From Methylophilus sp. 13 (lineage in GTDB: Bacteria; Pseudomonadota; Gammaproteobacteria; Burkholderiales; Methylophilaceae): a DNA stretch of 64,000 nt. The position numbers and the translations under genes were made by a program. The notes below the pieces were generated by a model. The model was not told the DNA's origin, ran no database searches, and worked only from the letters and a program-made list of their open reading frames with translations. Below, piece by piece: positions 54,611 to 63,521 of the stretch; position 1 is the first letter of the stretch, and each line of letters starts with the position of its first letter. The stretch spans positions 682,001 to 746,000 of the forward strand of contig NZ_JADKYR010000001.1 in NCBI RefSeq assembly GCF_015354335.1. The letters run 5' to 3'.

Positions 54611-55627
54611 TTAAAAGAAAGTGATGTCATCTGCATCGTTGCTGGTGCTGGCCGGTGGCGCGGCACTCGCAGTGAAAGATTTTTTGCTGGCAGCAACAGC
54701 TGGTCTGGAGCGCTTGTCGTGGATCTGGGTTTGCTCACGCATGGTGTAAGTGGACTTCAATTGTTTTAACCATTCATCAACACTGCCCAGTCCGTTCACA
54801 TCGTCCACGCGCTGATTCAGTTTTTCGATATCCTGCTGAACGTGGCTTAGCATTTGACTGACACGGTCCTGAAACTGCAATGAAAACAACACGTGATCAA
54901 TCTCTTGTGCCACATGCTGGCTTTCTTTAACCATCTGCTGGCTCTCTGCGACCACTTCATTCGCGGTATGGCCAAATTTATCCAGTACCGTATTCACAAT
55001 CTGTTCGGCCTCAACCAGGGTTTGCGCATCTTTCTTTTCAAACTCTTTTGAAACTTGCGATACATTTTTAATCGCTTGCGACACACGATTCACGGTTTCA
55101 GAAATATGCGAGCCGGTACGGCCGGCATCTGAGGACAGTCTTTTCACTGCATCGGCCACCACAGCAAACCCGCGGCCGCGCTCACCGACACGCGCTGCTT
55201 CAATCGCAGCGTTGACAGCGACCATCCCGGTTTCCTTGGCGATGCGAGTGACAATATCTGCCATATCCAACAGTTCTTTGGTATAACTGGATAAAGTTGA
55301 AACGGCCTCTAGCAGCGTCTGCTTTTCTTCGATGCTGTTTTTGAGCAAGGCAATCACCATGGCTAACTGATCCTGGCTTAAATTGAGCAATTCAAGCAAT
55401 TGCGCATTACTCTGCGATTGTCCATGGCTGGTGACCGCACGTACGCTTTGCGACAATCCTGCAAACTTGGCACTTAACTCATCAATCGAGCTACTGGTCA
55501 GTGTTTTTGCAGCATGGATCTGATCTGCCCATAGTGGCAGCACCGATTGGCACAACTGCTGTAATTCCTCATTGTGAAATTCAGGCATATCATTGCTGCT
55601 CGCGGTGTGATCGTAATAATTTTGCAT
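54611..55627 (-). CDS. Soluble MCP-like protein at the head of the che operon
   Basis: A 338-residue protein lacking membrane segments. It is mostly coiled coil with a chemoreceptor-type core ([44 protein letters not shown]), in which the tip sequence differs from the receptors of the cluster. The C-terminal tail is Ser/Ala-rich and ends DDITFF. It may be a cytoplasmic receptor or an accessory protein that binds CheA or CheY. AAGGAT precedes the ATG. It is the first gene of the minus-strand cluster. Confidence 0.85.
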   Translation of the reverse strand: MQNYYDHTASSNDMPEFHNEELQQLCQSVLPLWADQIHAAKTLTSSSIDELSAKFAGLSQSVRAVTSHGQSQSNAQLLELLNLSQDQLAMVIALLKNSIEEKQTLLEAVSTLSSYTKELLDMADIVTRIAKETGMVAVNAAIEAARVGERGRGFAVVADAVKRLSSDAGRTGSHISETVNRVSQAIKNVSQVSKEFEKKDAQTLVEAEQIVNTVLDKFGHTANEVVAESQQMVKESQHVAQEIDHVLFSLQFQDRVSQMLSHVQQDIEKLNQRVDDVNGLGSVDEWLKQLKSTYTMREQTQIHDKRSRPAVAASKKSFTASAAPPASTSNDADDITFF

Positions 55628-55808
55628 TCATGGGATCCTTACAGTAGTGCCAATGAAATTACATTTGTCTAGCTCAATTTTAAGAGACTGACGGATGCGT
55701 TAATCCTCTAATAAGCGTGGGTTTATTTATCCTAATCTAATCCTAGAATCAGGCCTAAAGCCTACGGTATTTATGGCGTTATAGAGAGACGAGCGGCGCA
55801 TAACCGCC

Positions 55809-55827
55809 AACGTGAATTTTTCACGTT
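55809..55827 (+). promoter_or_regulatory. 8-bp hairpin in the 5' region of the EAL gene
   Basis: AACGTGAA-TTT-TTCACGTT is a perfect inverted repeat ending 17 bases before the start codon and just before the ribosome binding site AAGGA. It could modulate translation or be a protein site. Confidence 0.5.
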
Positions 55828-55844
55828 AAAACAAGGAATTAGCT

Positions 55845-57908
55845 ATGAAAATGCAGGAACTCAACATCAAACGGACCTTGTTGAAATTCGTCTTCATGAT
55901 GATTATCAGCATTACCTTGACCGTTGGCTGTCTGATCTGGATGACGCATAAAACCTACTTCTCACGCGGGGTGATCATGAATACCTTGATCCCGAATATG
56001 GAGGCGCTGAACGAGGTCAGAACAGAAACCCTGATGCTGATTGCCGATGTACGAGAGTCGCTCAGAACGCAGGATTTATATGAGCGCAATCACGTCCTGC
56101 CAGAAATATTGAACAAACTCCATGTGCTGACTAACAAGGTGGAGCAGTTGAAACAACTCCCTGCAATCAACTCGCAAAATGCTAGTTTGATTGACGAAAT
56201 AGAGAGCAACTTCCATCTGTTTAAAGACGAACTCAACCAGTTACTCATCCAGCAACCGGCTGATAAGTCAGAAGCCTCAGTCACAACACGATTTACACCT
56301 CTGTTTCATGCCGGGAAAGCGACCATAGACAGCGTGGACACCGCACTGGCCGGGAATCTTTCGCAAACCTGGCAAGAGTTCAAGTCACTGGAATATCTTG
56401 AATTTACCAATATCGGTATTTATCTGGCCAGCATGCTGCTCCTGCTGGCCGTGTTGTATTTTGCGGGCAAAAAAACCTATGCAAGGATTCTGGCGGTGTT
56501 GGGGTCAGAGCCAAATGAGTTTATAGGCGTGATTAATGGTTTGCTGGAAGGCAAGCAAACGCCGCCACAACAAGTGCAAGAAAACAGTCTAATGTTCAGG
56601 CTGCAGCAGTCCTTGCTGTTTGACAGAGAAACCGGAGTGCTGAATAAACTGGGCTTTTTGCACCATTACCCGCAGCGATTCTCCGCAGACCAACCCGTCG
56701 TTGCGACCCTGATCAGGGTACAGTCACTCGAAGAGCTGTCAGAGTTTATTGGACCGGCCAGCACCACTGAACTATTGAACCAGTTTTTGGCACGGCTACA
56801 AGAAAGAGTCGTGTCAAACAGCATGATTGCACGCGTCGCCTATTCGAGTTTTCTATGGGTCAGAGAAGAATGCGGGGATGATAAAAAGCTGGTGACCGAA
56901 ATTGAAACACTGATTGCACGCCTGCAAGCCCCTTATTCGCTGGGCATACGCGCCATCAAGATCAAGACCTTTGCCGGAATCATGAAGCTGCCGCAAGATA
57001 CTGAGAACTTCAAGCTCTTGATTCCCTACACGACGCTGACAGCAACCAAGGCGGAAAAAACACTACAGCAGTATCTGTTTTTTGCCCCGGGTTTTTTACA
57101 AGAGTCTCTTGATTATATTGAAATGGAAGCCGCACTGTCACATGCGCTTGAAAACAAGGAATTTGAAATCTACCTGCAACCGCAAGTGGATATTCGCGAC
57201 AACCGGATTGCCGGTGCCGAGGCCTTGATCCGCTGGAAACATCCGCTCAAAGGCTTTATCCCGCCAGATAAATTTATTCCTGTGGCTGAACGCAACGGGC
57301 AGATTCTGGAGATAGGTGACTGGATTCTGAATCAAGGCATCGCTTATGCCGTCGAAATCAATCAGAACCGACTTGACATGATCCCGATTGCAATCAATTT
57401 GTCTTCGCACCAGATTCAGGCGCCGCAGTTTTTTGACAGCTTGCAACAAAAATTAAGCCATTGGCAGTGCGATCCGGCCTGGATCAAACTGGAGATCACA
57501 GAATCTGTGCTGTTGGAGAAGAGTGAGGAGGTACTAAAAACCCTGTTACAGATCGCATCACTGGGCATTACAGTCTCACTGGATGACTTTGGGACAGGCT
57601 ACTCCTCACTGAGCTATCTAACCAAATACCCAATCAGCCAGATCAAGATAGATCGTGCCTTTATGAACGACATTCCCTTACATCTGGACAATACCGAGCT
57701 GGTGAAGGCCATCGTCAAACTGGCCGAAATTCTGCATTTTGAAGTAGTGGCAGAAGGCATAGAGTCTCTGGAGCAGTTAAACTTTTTGAACACCACTTCG
57801 TGCAAGTTCGTGCAAGGCTATTACTTTTATAAACCCATGCCTTACAGTAACTTCAAGACACTGGTGACTGTCCCCAGCAGCCCCACTGAGTCAGTATCGC
57901 TCAAGTAA
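55845..57908 (+). CDS. Membrane EAL phosphodiesterase with degenerate GGDEF
   Basis: A 687-residue protein. TM1 is at about 14-34, a helical periplasmic domain follows and TM2 is at about 188-208. A GGDEF-like fold (about 255-410, begins DRETGVLNKLGFLHHYP) has lost the GGDEF loop. The EAL domain (about 425-675) has AEALIRWKHP, INLSSHQIQ, LEITESVLLE and LDDFGTGYSSL, all catalytic residues being visible, so it should degrade cyclic di-GMP. It is divergent from the che operon, which itself contains a diguanylate cyclase. Confidence 0.93.
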   Translation: MKMQELNIKRTLLKFVFMMIISITLTVGCLIWMTHKTYFSRGVIMNTLIPNMEALNEVRTETLMLIADVRESLRTQDLYERNHVLPEILNKLHVLTNKVEQLKQLPAINSQNASLIDEIESNFHLFKDELNQLLIQQPADKSEASVTTRFTPLFHAGKATIDSVDTALAGNLSQTWQEFKSLEYLEFTNIGIYLASMLLLLAVLYFAGKKTYARILAVLGSEPNEFIGVINGLLEGKQTPPQQVQENSLMFRLQQSLLFDRETGVLNKLGFLHHYPQRFSADQPVVATLIRVQSLEELSEFIGPASTTELLNQFLARLQERVVSNSMIARVAYSSFLWVREECGDDKKLVTEIETLIARLQAPYSLGIRAIKIKTFAGIMKLPQDTENFKLLIPYTTLTATKAEKTLQQYLFFAPGFLQESLDYIEMEAALSHALENKEFEIYLQPQVDIRDNRIAGAEALIRWKHPLKGFIPPDKFIPVAERNGQILEIGDWILNQGIAYAVEINQNRLDMIPIAINLSSHQIQAPQFFDSLQQKLSHWQCDPAWIKLEITESVLLEKSEEVLKTLLQIASLGITVSLDDFGTGYSSLSYLTKYPISQIKIDRAFMNDIPLHLDNTELVKAIVKLAEILHFEVVAEGIESLEQLNFLNTTSCKFVQGYYFYKPMPYSNFKTLVTVPSSPTESVSLK

Positions 57909-57946
57909 AAATCGCACTTCGATTGGGACTCGCCAGCAAGAAAGAA

Positions 57947-58190
57947 TTAAAACTGATACAACAACGTCAACCAAGTCTTGGTGGTATCAGGCTTGCGTGA
58001 GGTCTATGTGAGGCTGACGCCTAGCGTGCCATCCCAGCAACGATAGCCAGGTCAATGCGTTGGCGTCTTCTGACTGGTTGGCCTGGTCACCATATTCACA
58101 CTGGAAACGGAATTGTGATACCGCCTTGCCTTGGTTACCAGCATCAATGAATACAGAAAACCGGCTGGTGGCTGGCTTGTCATTGGTTAA
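57947..58190 (-). pseudogene. Remnant of an outer-membrane protein C-terminus
   Basis: On the minus strand the last 17 codons read TSRKPDTTKTWLTLLYQF, ending in the Phe of a beta-barrel. A stop directly before them and a frame change further up (FRFQCEYGDQANQSEDAN in another frame) break the reading. No start is left. This accounts for most of the 423-bp gap 57909-58331; I see nothing else in it. Confidence 0.6.
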
Positions 58191-58331
58191 TCAGGACTGC
58201 CAGGAGCAGTCTGTAAACGATTAAGAAGTTGAGAATAAGCGTTGATTTAGTCACAACACAAAAAGACAATAGCCTTTCATGCTCTCACAATAGGGCTCGA
58301 GTCAAGCGGTATGTCATGTTACTGATTAGAA

Positions 58332-58754
58332 TTACTCATCGCCATTGGGGATAGTTTCCAACCAGGTACGAATTGCCCATATTTCCTCTTGGGTCAATTT
58401 ATCTGCGAAAGCCGGCATGGATATTTTGCTATTGCTACTGTTTTTTCCTTCATGCACGGATTTGAAGTAAAAAGCATCCCCCTCTTCTGCTGTAGGTAAA
58501 AAACGCAAATCTGGGGCTTTGCCCTGGGCGACAGCATTTTCCCCATGACAGAGGGCACAGTGCGCTTTATATAACCGATAACCAATATTTTCTGACGTGC
58601 GATTGCCTCGATATGGATTTTTATTTTGTGGTCCCTCCAATGGAGATAGTCCATTTTGGATCGCTTCAGCAGAGAGTGCGCTAGATGCAATCACTGATAA
58701 AAAAATGAGTCGAGTTAACTGAGTTGATATTGAAAAAAAACTGACAATGTTCAT
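58332..58754 (-). CDS. Periplasmic class I cytochrome c
   Basis: A 140-residue protein with a signal peptide (ending ALSA) and a single haem site CALCHG followed by a Met-containing region (KISMPAFADKL, likely axial Met). It is similar in style to cytochromes that accept electrons from quinoprotein dehydrogenases, but it lies 26 kb from xoxF, so a partnership is speculative. The start is ATG 58754; an in-frame TTG at 58781 is less likely. Confidence 0.85.
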   Translation of the reverse strand: MNIVSFFSISTQLTRLIFLSVIASSALSAEAIQNGLSPLEGPQNKNPYRGNRTSENIGYRLYKAHCALCHGENAVAQGKAPDLRFLPTAEEGDAFYFKSVHEGKNSSNSKISMPAFADKLTQEEIWAIRTWLETIPNGDE

Positions 58755-58784
58755 TGGTGTTGGCTGCGCTGAGATTGTCAAAAT

Positions 58785-58821
58785 ATGGCTGCTACACTTG
58801 CTAACAGTTGGTAGCAGCCAT
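58785..58821 (-). terminator. Stem-loop after the PEP-CTERM gene
   Basis: A perfect 11-bp inverted repeat ATGGCTGCTAC/GTAGCAGCCAT (58785-58795 with 58811-58821) has a 15-nt loop. On the minus strand it is followed by ATTTTG, a modest terminator tail, 25 bp after the PEP-CTERM stop. Confidence 0.65.
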
Positions 58822-58846
58822 GTGTTAACCCTTTAAAAACCAGTGA

Positions 58847-59569
58847 TTAAACGTCTCTTTTTTGCCTGCGTACCAAGCAAACCAAACCCAAGCCCATCAG
58901 TGACAGAATCGCTGTATCTGGCTCAGGGACTGCAGCAACTAGCTGTGAACCATACAATCGCAGTGTAGAACTCGCATTGAAATCGCCAATATCAACCACG
59001 CCGAAATAGATATCGAAATTACCCGTGTGGTCTGCTTTGAATGAGAAACTGGTGAGACCAGTACTCGCTAAATCATTACCGGAGGCATGGCTTGCAGTTG
59101 TTTTACCCACATCGCTTAAGGTAGACAATTTGCCGTTGATCACAATAAAACTGTAGTCTTTACCAATGTTACTTGCGCCTACATCGCGCGTTGCAAAGCT
59201 GTAGTCGAAAGAAAGCGTGTCGCCCGCTTTTAAGTTGAAACTCAGTTTCATTGCAGAGCCTTCGTAAGCTTGCGCACTGAAGGAGTCAATATCCAAACTG
59301 CCATCAGCCAAACCTAGATAGTTTTCCAACCCGGTGCCAATATTTGTTTGCTCAGGCTCATTGCCTGAAACATTCAGCACACCAGCATCAAGGGGATAAT
59401 CATCCTGGTTGAATTTAGAGGCTGTAGTGAGCGTCCATACATTATTCAAATTGCCAACATCGCCTCTGTAACTTTGTACCTGGAGGTTGTTTGCCATTGC
59501 GTGGCCCGAGAGTGAGAAGATCATTAAAGAAGCGATCAACACATTGCGTAAAATCAATTGCGGTTTCAT
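58847..59569 (-). CDS. PEP-CTERM exosortase-sorted protein
   Basis: A 240-residue protein with a Sec signal (about 26 residues, ending GHAMA), a beta-rich body (SFKADHTGNFDIYFGVVDIG) and a classical tail: VPEPD motif, hydrophobic helix, then RRQKRDV. PEP-CTERM proteins are processed by exosortase and attached to or released at the surface, usually with exopolysaccharide. The exosortase itself is outside the window. Confidence 0.92.
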   Translation of the reverse strand: MKPQLILRNVLIASLMIFSLSGHAMANNLQVQSYRGDVGNLNNVWTLTTASKFNQDDYPLDAGVLNVSGNEPEQTNIGTGLENYLGLADGSLDIDSFSAQAYEGSAMKLSFNLKAGDTLSFDYSFATRDVGASNIGKDYSFIVINGKLSTLSDVGKTTASHASGNDLASTGLTSFSFKADHTGNFDIYFGVVDIGDFNASSTLRLYGSQLVAAVPEPDTAILSLMGLGLVCLVRRQKRDV

Positions 59570-59656
59570 TTTAATACTCCTGTGATATGACTCATGAATG
59601 TCATGAATGGGTAGTGCTCATCATCTGCACCACCCTGAGTTGTTTAAGAAAAATCG

Positions 59657-61996
59657 TTAGAAATAAAAGCTATTTTTGTCGATTTTATTAGCGGTTGTTG
59701 CTTTCAAAGTAATCAGTGTACGGAAAGCAGTCGGTCTGGAAGCGCCATCAGTATCCACCTGAATAATGGTATCGCCCCCCTGGTTGACTGCACGCACATA
59801 GCCATCTGCGATTGGATCACTTCCTTTATATCCAACCGCCTTCAGCAACTGGATGAGGTTCAACTTATCACGCCCAACAATGAAATCGGTAACCGTAGCA
59901 CCGGCATCCCGGATCGAACGCAACACGTAAGTATTGTGACCATTACCTCCAGTGAACATAGATCCGCCCGTGACAATGATTTCATCATCATTGTTTGTAG
60001 CGTTAACCACTTGACGACTACCGGCTGGGGTAACCCTGTTTTTACGAGCGGTTAGCCACTGATCGGGAGTCAGTGCCGCGTTGGTGATACGAATTTCGTT
60101 GATACAACCACGGAACCCGTTGACATGCCCGCCTTGCCAGCCACCATATTGACCGGCGCCAACAACCCAGGCAGCCCAATTTAAACCTGCGATCCCAACG
60201 GCTGATTTGACATTACGCAAAACCGGGGCACCTGCAACATACATCGTTGTATCATGTGTCACAGGATCATTCACAATCGCAACATGCTCCCATGTATCGG
60301 CCATCACCTCCCCTGACCAGTTTGTTTTTTCGGCAACACCTGAACTTAAAAAGGTAGTGGGCTCCCATTGAAACTCTCGAAGGCTAGAAACCGCAAATAA
60401 CAGTGAGCTCTCCCCCCCGTCACCCCCTTGATAACCGCCAATCCAACCTCTGGGCATATCACGCGTCAGAATATTCATCCAGGCGCCATTCGCCGGTGTC
60501 CAGTCTTTGGCAATTTTCACGAAAGCTTCAACCGTATATCCTGAGTTTTTAAATTGCTCATTACTTAAAGCCCCGTTACCATCGGTAAAAAAGAAAGCAG
60601 GATTGGGTTTGGTTTTGTCGTTTGTCATAAAACAAACGCTACCATTAGAGGCGGAATAGGCATGATGATCGGCTGACCACATAATATCGCCAGACTTACC
60701 CTCAAAGTGCAATGGATTCTTTCCGGTTTGATCAGGCACGGCATACTTATCAGAGCCATTGATGACAGGAGTGCCCACTGTGCCGGTATCAAATTTCCAA
60801 TGTGCCAGGGTGTTACCGCTATGTGCGTAATCATCCCGATCTAGCGGTGTGAGAATGACAGGCTCTGACGGCTCGGTGAAGCTTTCAGCAATATCATTAC
60901 GCAACTCTTCGACAATAGATGTGTGGTAGTTTGTTGAGCCCGCAATGAATGTGGAATTAAATCCCTTAAACCTTTCTGCAAAATCCATATCCACAGAAAA
61001 ATCATTGCCATTCCCGCTTAAGAGTGCACGGTCAAACTGTGTCACAGTAGACTCAGGCTTTTCTGGTACCCAAGGCGAGAATGACAAGCCATTAATTTTG
61101 TTATTGGTCAGGTCAAATTCATATACCTGCATTTGTGCATTACCGCCTTGGTAAGCCATTTGATAGTCAACCACCATCTCCCAAACCGGGTGGCCATAAC
61201 TATTGACTCTTGCCTTGTGTCCAGCACCGTGATTATGACCACAAACCACCATGAATATTTGATCATTATCCTTGATCAGCTGATCCCATAAAAAGTTACT
61301 GTAGTCTGTTTCTACAACATTGACACCGTCACTTTGTATCGCCAAAAACTCATGACTCGTTAAAATCACAGGGAGCGTAGGATGATCCTTGATCACCTGA
61401 CGAGCCCATGCAATGGCAGAATTCGATGCACGCCACGAAAGAGCAAGGACCAAATACTGCTGACCTTCAGCCGTAAAAATGTGATATTCATGCCAGCCAT
61501 TGGGACTACGCCCACCAAAAGTGCCTTGTTTTTGGGCTCTGGAAGTAGGAAAGTACTTTAAATAGTTGTCGTTACTCGTTCTTTGCTCATCTGTACAATC
61601 TGTTTGCGACCCCCAGTAGCTACATCCGTAAGTGACGTCATGATTCCCTGCCAGAATGGAGTAATTCACACCACCATCCTCAAGTATTTTCATTGCCTTA
61701 CTTGCAACTTCCCACTGGGGAATCTTACTCTGCTGATCCACGACGTCCCCTACGTGAACCACAAAAGGAATATTGTATTTTTTTGAGTTTTGCACCAACC
61801 AGCTTGTTTGCGATGTATATGGCTCAGAGCCATATCTTTCCATAAATTGATTACCTTCTGCAGGTGTAGCATAGCGTGAATAAAATTGTGTGTCGGGCAA
61901 AACAGCAATCCCGAAACTTGACACGCCTTGGGCAAAAGCGAGGTTTTGCATGAAAACACCCGCTAACATCAGGCCTATACGATGACAGACTTTCAT
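59657..61996 (-). CDS. Large secreted metallophosphoesterase with LamG-like domain and RTX-like tail
   Basis: A 779-residue protein with a Sec signal peptide (about 23 residues, ending LAFA). A calcineurin-type phosphoesterase domain (about 28-300) has LPDTQFY, HVGDVVDQ, LAGNHDVTYG, LTSHEFL and VCGHNHGAGH metal motifs. The middle (about 390-650) reads as a concanavalin/LamG fold (YTVEAFVKIAKDWTP). The C-terminus (about 665-779) has a GGNGHNTYVLRSIRDAG repeat-like segment and a tail ending FYF, as in type I secretion targets. A Sec signal plus a type-I-like tail is unusual. The substrate is unknown. Confidence 0.85.
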   Translation of the reverse strand: MKVCHRIGLMLAGVFMQNLAFAQGVSSFGIAVLPDTQFYSRYATPAEGNQFMERYGSEPYTSQTSWLVQNSKKYNIPFVVHVGDVVDQQSKIPQWEVASKAMKILEDGGVNYSILAGNHDVTYGCSYWGSQTDCTDEQRTSNDNYLKYFPTSRAQKQGTFGGRSPNGWHEYHIFTAEGQQYLVLALSWRASNSAIAWARQVIKDHPTLPVILTSHEFLAIQSDGVNVVETDYSNFLWDQLIKDNDQIFMVVCGHNHGAGHKARVNSYGHPVWEMVVDYQMAYQGGNAQMQVYEFDLTNNKINGLSFSPWVPEKPESTVTQFDRALLSGNGNDFSVDMDFAERFKGFNSTFIAGSTNYHTSIVEELRNDIAESFTEPSEPVILTPLDRDDYAHSGNTLAHWKFDTGTVGTPVINGSDKYAVPDQTGKNPLHFEGKSGDIMWSADHHAYSASNGSVCFMTNDKTKPNPAFFFTDGNGALSNEQFKNSGYTVEAFVKIAKDWTPANGAWMNILTRDMPRGWIGGYQGGDGGESSLLFAVSSLREFQWEPTTFLSSGVAEKTNWSGEVMADTWEHVAIVNDPVTHDTTMYVAGAPVLRNVKSAVGIAGLNWAAWVVGAGQYGGWQGGHVNGFRGCINEIRITNAALTPDQWLTARKNRVTPAGSRQVVNATNNDDEIIVTGGSMFTGGNGHNTYVLRSIRDAGATVTDFIVGRDKLNLIQLLKAVGYKGSDPIADGYVRAVNQGGDTIIQVDTDGASRPTAFRTLITLKATTANKIDKNSFYF

Positions 61997-62373
61997 TTCT
62001 ACTCTCCAAATTAAATGTAACAGTGGCTTGGTTGTCAGAAATGAAATGTAGAGTTTAAATATGAATCCTAAGCCTCATTTAAACGATAGTATTATTAAAT
62101 CAAGACTACGCCTCCCCCTCCTGCCTATTGCAAACGCTTGAGTCGTTATCTCAAGAAATGTCACACCTTGCGCTTGCACAAAATTACCGACCGAGTTCTA
62201 CACGCTTAATCATTGATCAGATAGAAAAAAGGGGGGAAGCGACAAGCATGTCGTCAGGATCCCGCTCATGGAGGACTGACGTCATTCTGTGAAGGTAGAA
62301 AAACTGTTAACGCGCGCGCCCTTTGCGAAGCTTAATATAGAGCGTCGGTCAGGTTTACCCTAGGCATGGCGCA
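61997..62373. other. Intergenic region, no gene recognised
   Basis: A 377-bp stretch upstream of the phosphoesterase gene and downstream of the FmdB-type gene. A GC-rich patch (CGCGCGCGCC near 62311-62320) and a run AAAAAAGGGGGG near 62226-62237 stand out. I see no coding frame with a ribosome binding site and no clear terminator. Confidence 0.45.
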
Positions 62374-62604
62374 TCACAGCTTTTTTCTTTCGGCAGCAGC
62401 GTAGTTGCTGAAGTGCCCTTCGCGCTTGGCTTGCGCCCTGGCGCTGGCGATGATGCCAGCGGTTTTGCCGGGTTCAGCCAGTCTGGACACTTGTTTTTGC
62501 AGCGTACCACCGCAATGCGGGCAGGCGGGCGCACTGGCATTGAGTTTGAGCAACAGCTCTTGAGTTTTGCCACATTGGCTACACTGAAAATCATACAAGG
62601 GCAT
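62374..62604 (-). CDS. fmdB: FmdB-type zinc-ribbon protein
   Basis: A 76-residue protein starting MPLYDFQCSQCGKTQELLL with two Cys-x2-Cys knuckles (CSQC and CPHC) and a basic tail. FmdB-type proteins are putative regulators first seen next to amidase/formamidase genes. The start is ATG 62604; a longer in-frame reading is unlikely because it would run into the SIR2-like gene. It is the last gene of the operon with the SIR2-like and DegT genes. Confidence 0.85.
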   Translation of the reverse strand: MPLYDFQCSQCGKTQELLLKLNASAPACPHCGGTLQKQVSRLAEPGKTAGIIASARAQAKREGHFSNYAAAERKKL

Positions 62605-62614
62605 GGCGGGCTCC

Positions 62615-63487
62615 TCAGGCAGCGACCAGCGGTTGCGCCAGCTCGGCGGTTTGCAGCCAGTGCACAAAATCAGCCAGCGGCAGGTCGATACGGCGTATCT
62701 GCTGTTCGGCCAGAAATTTTTCTTCCATGCGAGTCAGCGGCCCGGCAATTACCGCCCAGTGCTGCGCCGAAGAGCGTTTCATGATCTGTCTGGCATAGGT
62801 GCGGGTGAGTTGGTGGTTAAAGCGGCATCCCATAAACAGAAAGTGCGCGCCATGGCGCAACTCCTGTACGCGAGGCGGAATCGGGGTCTGGATGTCGATT
62901 TCGGTCAGGACCTCGACATAGTCAGAATCGGAAATAATATAGTTTTGTGCGGGCTGGTTGCTGCCCAGCGGCTGATAAAGCACGGTGGTCCAGGCATCGG
63001 CTTCGCTGGCTTCTATGCTGTTGCCATCGGGCTCGACATAGTGCACCCATTGCCCGAGGTGCTCAGATTGTGACACGCCCTGTATCATGCCCCAGTTGTG
63101 CTGCCCGGCCAGCGCCTGTGCCATGGCATTGCTATACCAGCTATCCACCACCAGCAGCGGCTTCTTGGGCAAAACGGCCAGAAAGCGGTGCAAGGCATTG
63201 GGGCTGGCCCCGGCGGCATAGGCCTCCGTCATCAGGTTGACCAGTGTTTTGCGGTGCTTGAAGTTCTCGATAAACTGGGCAGCGGCGGTCAGATTGTTGC
63301 GGATTTTGTGTGGCACGCTGACCTTGGTGGTGAGCATGGCCACCAGCGCTTCCGGCGTGGCGGGCACCTGGCAGGTGGTCGGCGCAAGTTCCAGCACGGC
63401 AGGCCCAAGATAGGGAATCACACTGCCTTCGCTCAGGCTTTGACGGATGGCTTGCAGTTCGCTTTCTGGCAGTGGTTGCGTAGGCAT
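62615..63487 (-). CDS. SIR2-like domain protein
   Basis: A 290-residue protein with a SIR2-like N-terminal NAD-site pattern (GSVIPYLGPAVLEL) and central part VDSWYSNAMAQALAG, then GAHFLFMGCRFNHQLTR. Family members may use NAD, and some are toxin or defence components, but here it is embedded in a metabolic-looking operon between a DegT-type aminotransferase and fmdB. The start is ATG 63487 with AAGGAA upstream; the long frame continuing upstream overlaps the DegT gene and is a shadow. Confidence 0.72.
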   Translation of the reverse strand: MPTQPLPESELQAIRQSLSEGSVIPYLGPAVLELAPTTCQVPATPEALVAMLTTKVSVPHKIRNNLTAAAQFIENFKHRKTLVNLMTEAYAAGASPNALHRFLAVLPKKPLLVVDSWYSNAMAQALAGQHNWGMIQGVSQSEHLGQWVHYVEPDGNSIEASEADAWTTVLYQPLGSNQPAQNYIISDSDYVEVLTEIDIQTPIPPRVQELRHGAHFLFMGCRFNHQLTRTYARQIMKRSSAQHWAVIAGPLTRMEEKFLAEQQIRRIDLPLADFVHWLQTAELAQPLVAA

Positions 63488-63521
63488 GTTGTATTCCTTG
63501 TGATGACGAAGTCTTGCAGGA

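Noticed and set aside
55753-55786. Possible sigma-28 promoter (TAAAGCCT ... GGCGTTAT) before the EAL gene
   Set aside because: The -35 half and the 15-bp spacing fit, but the -10 half matches only about 5 of 8 positions; too weak to list.
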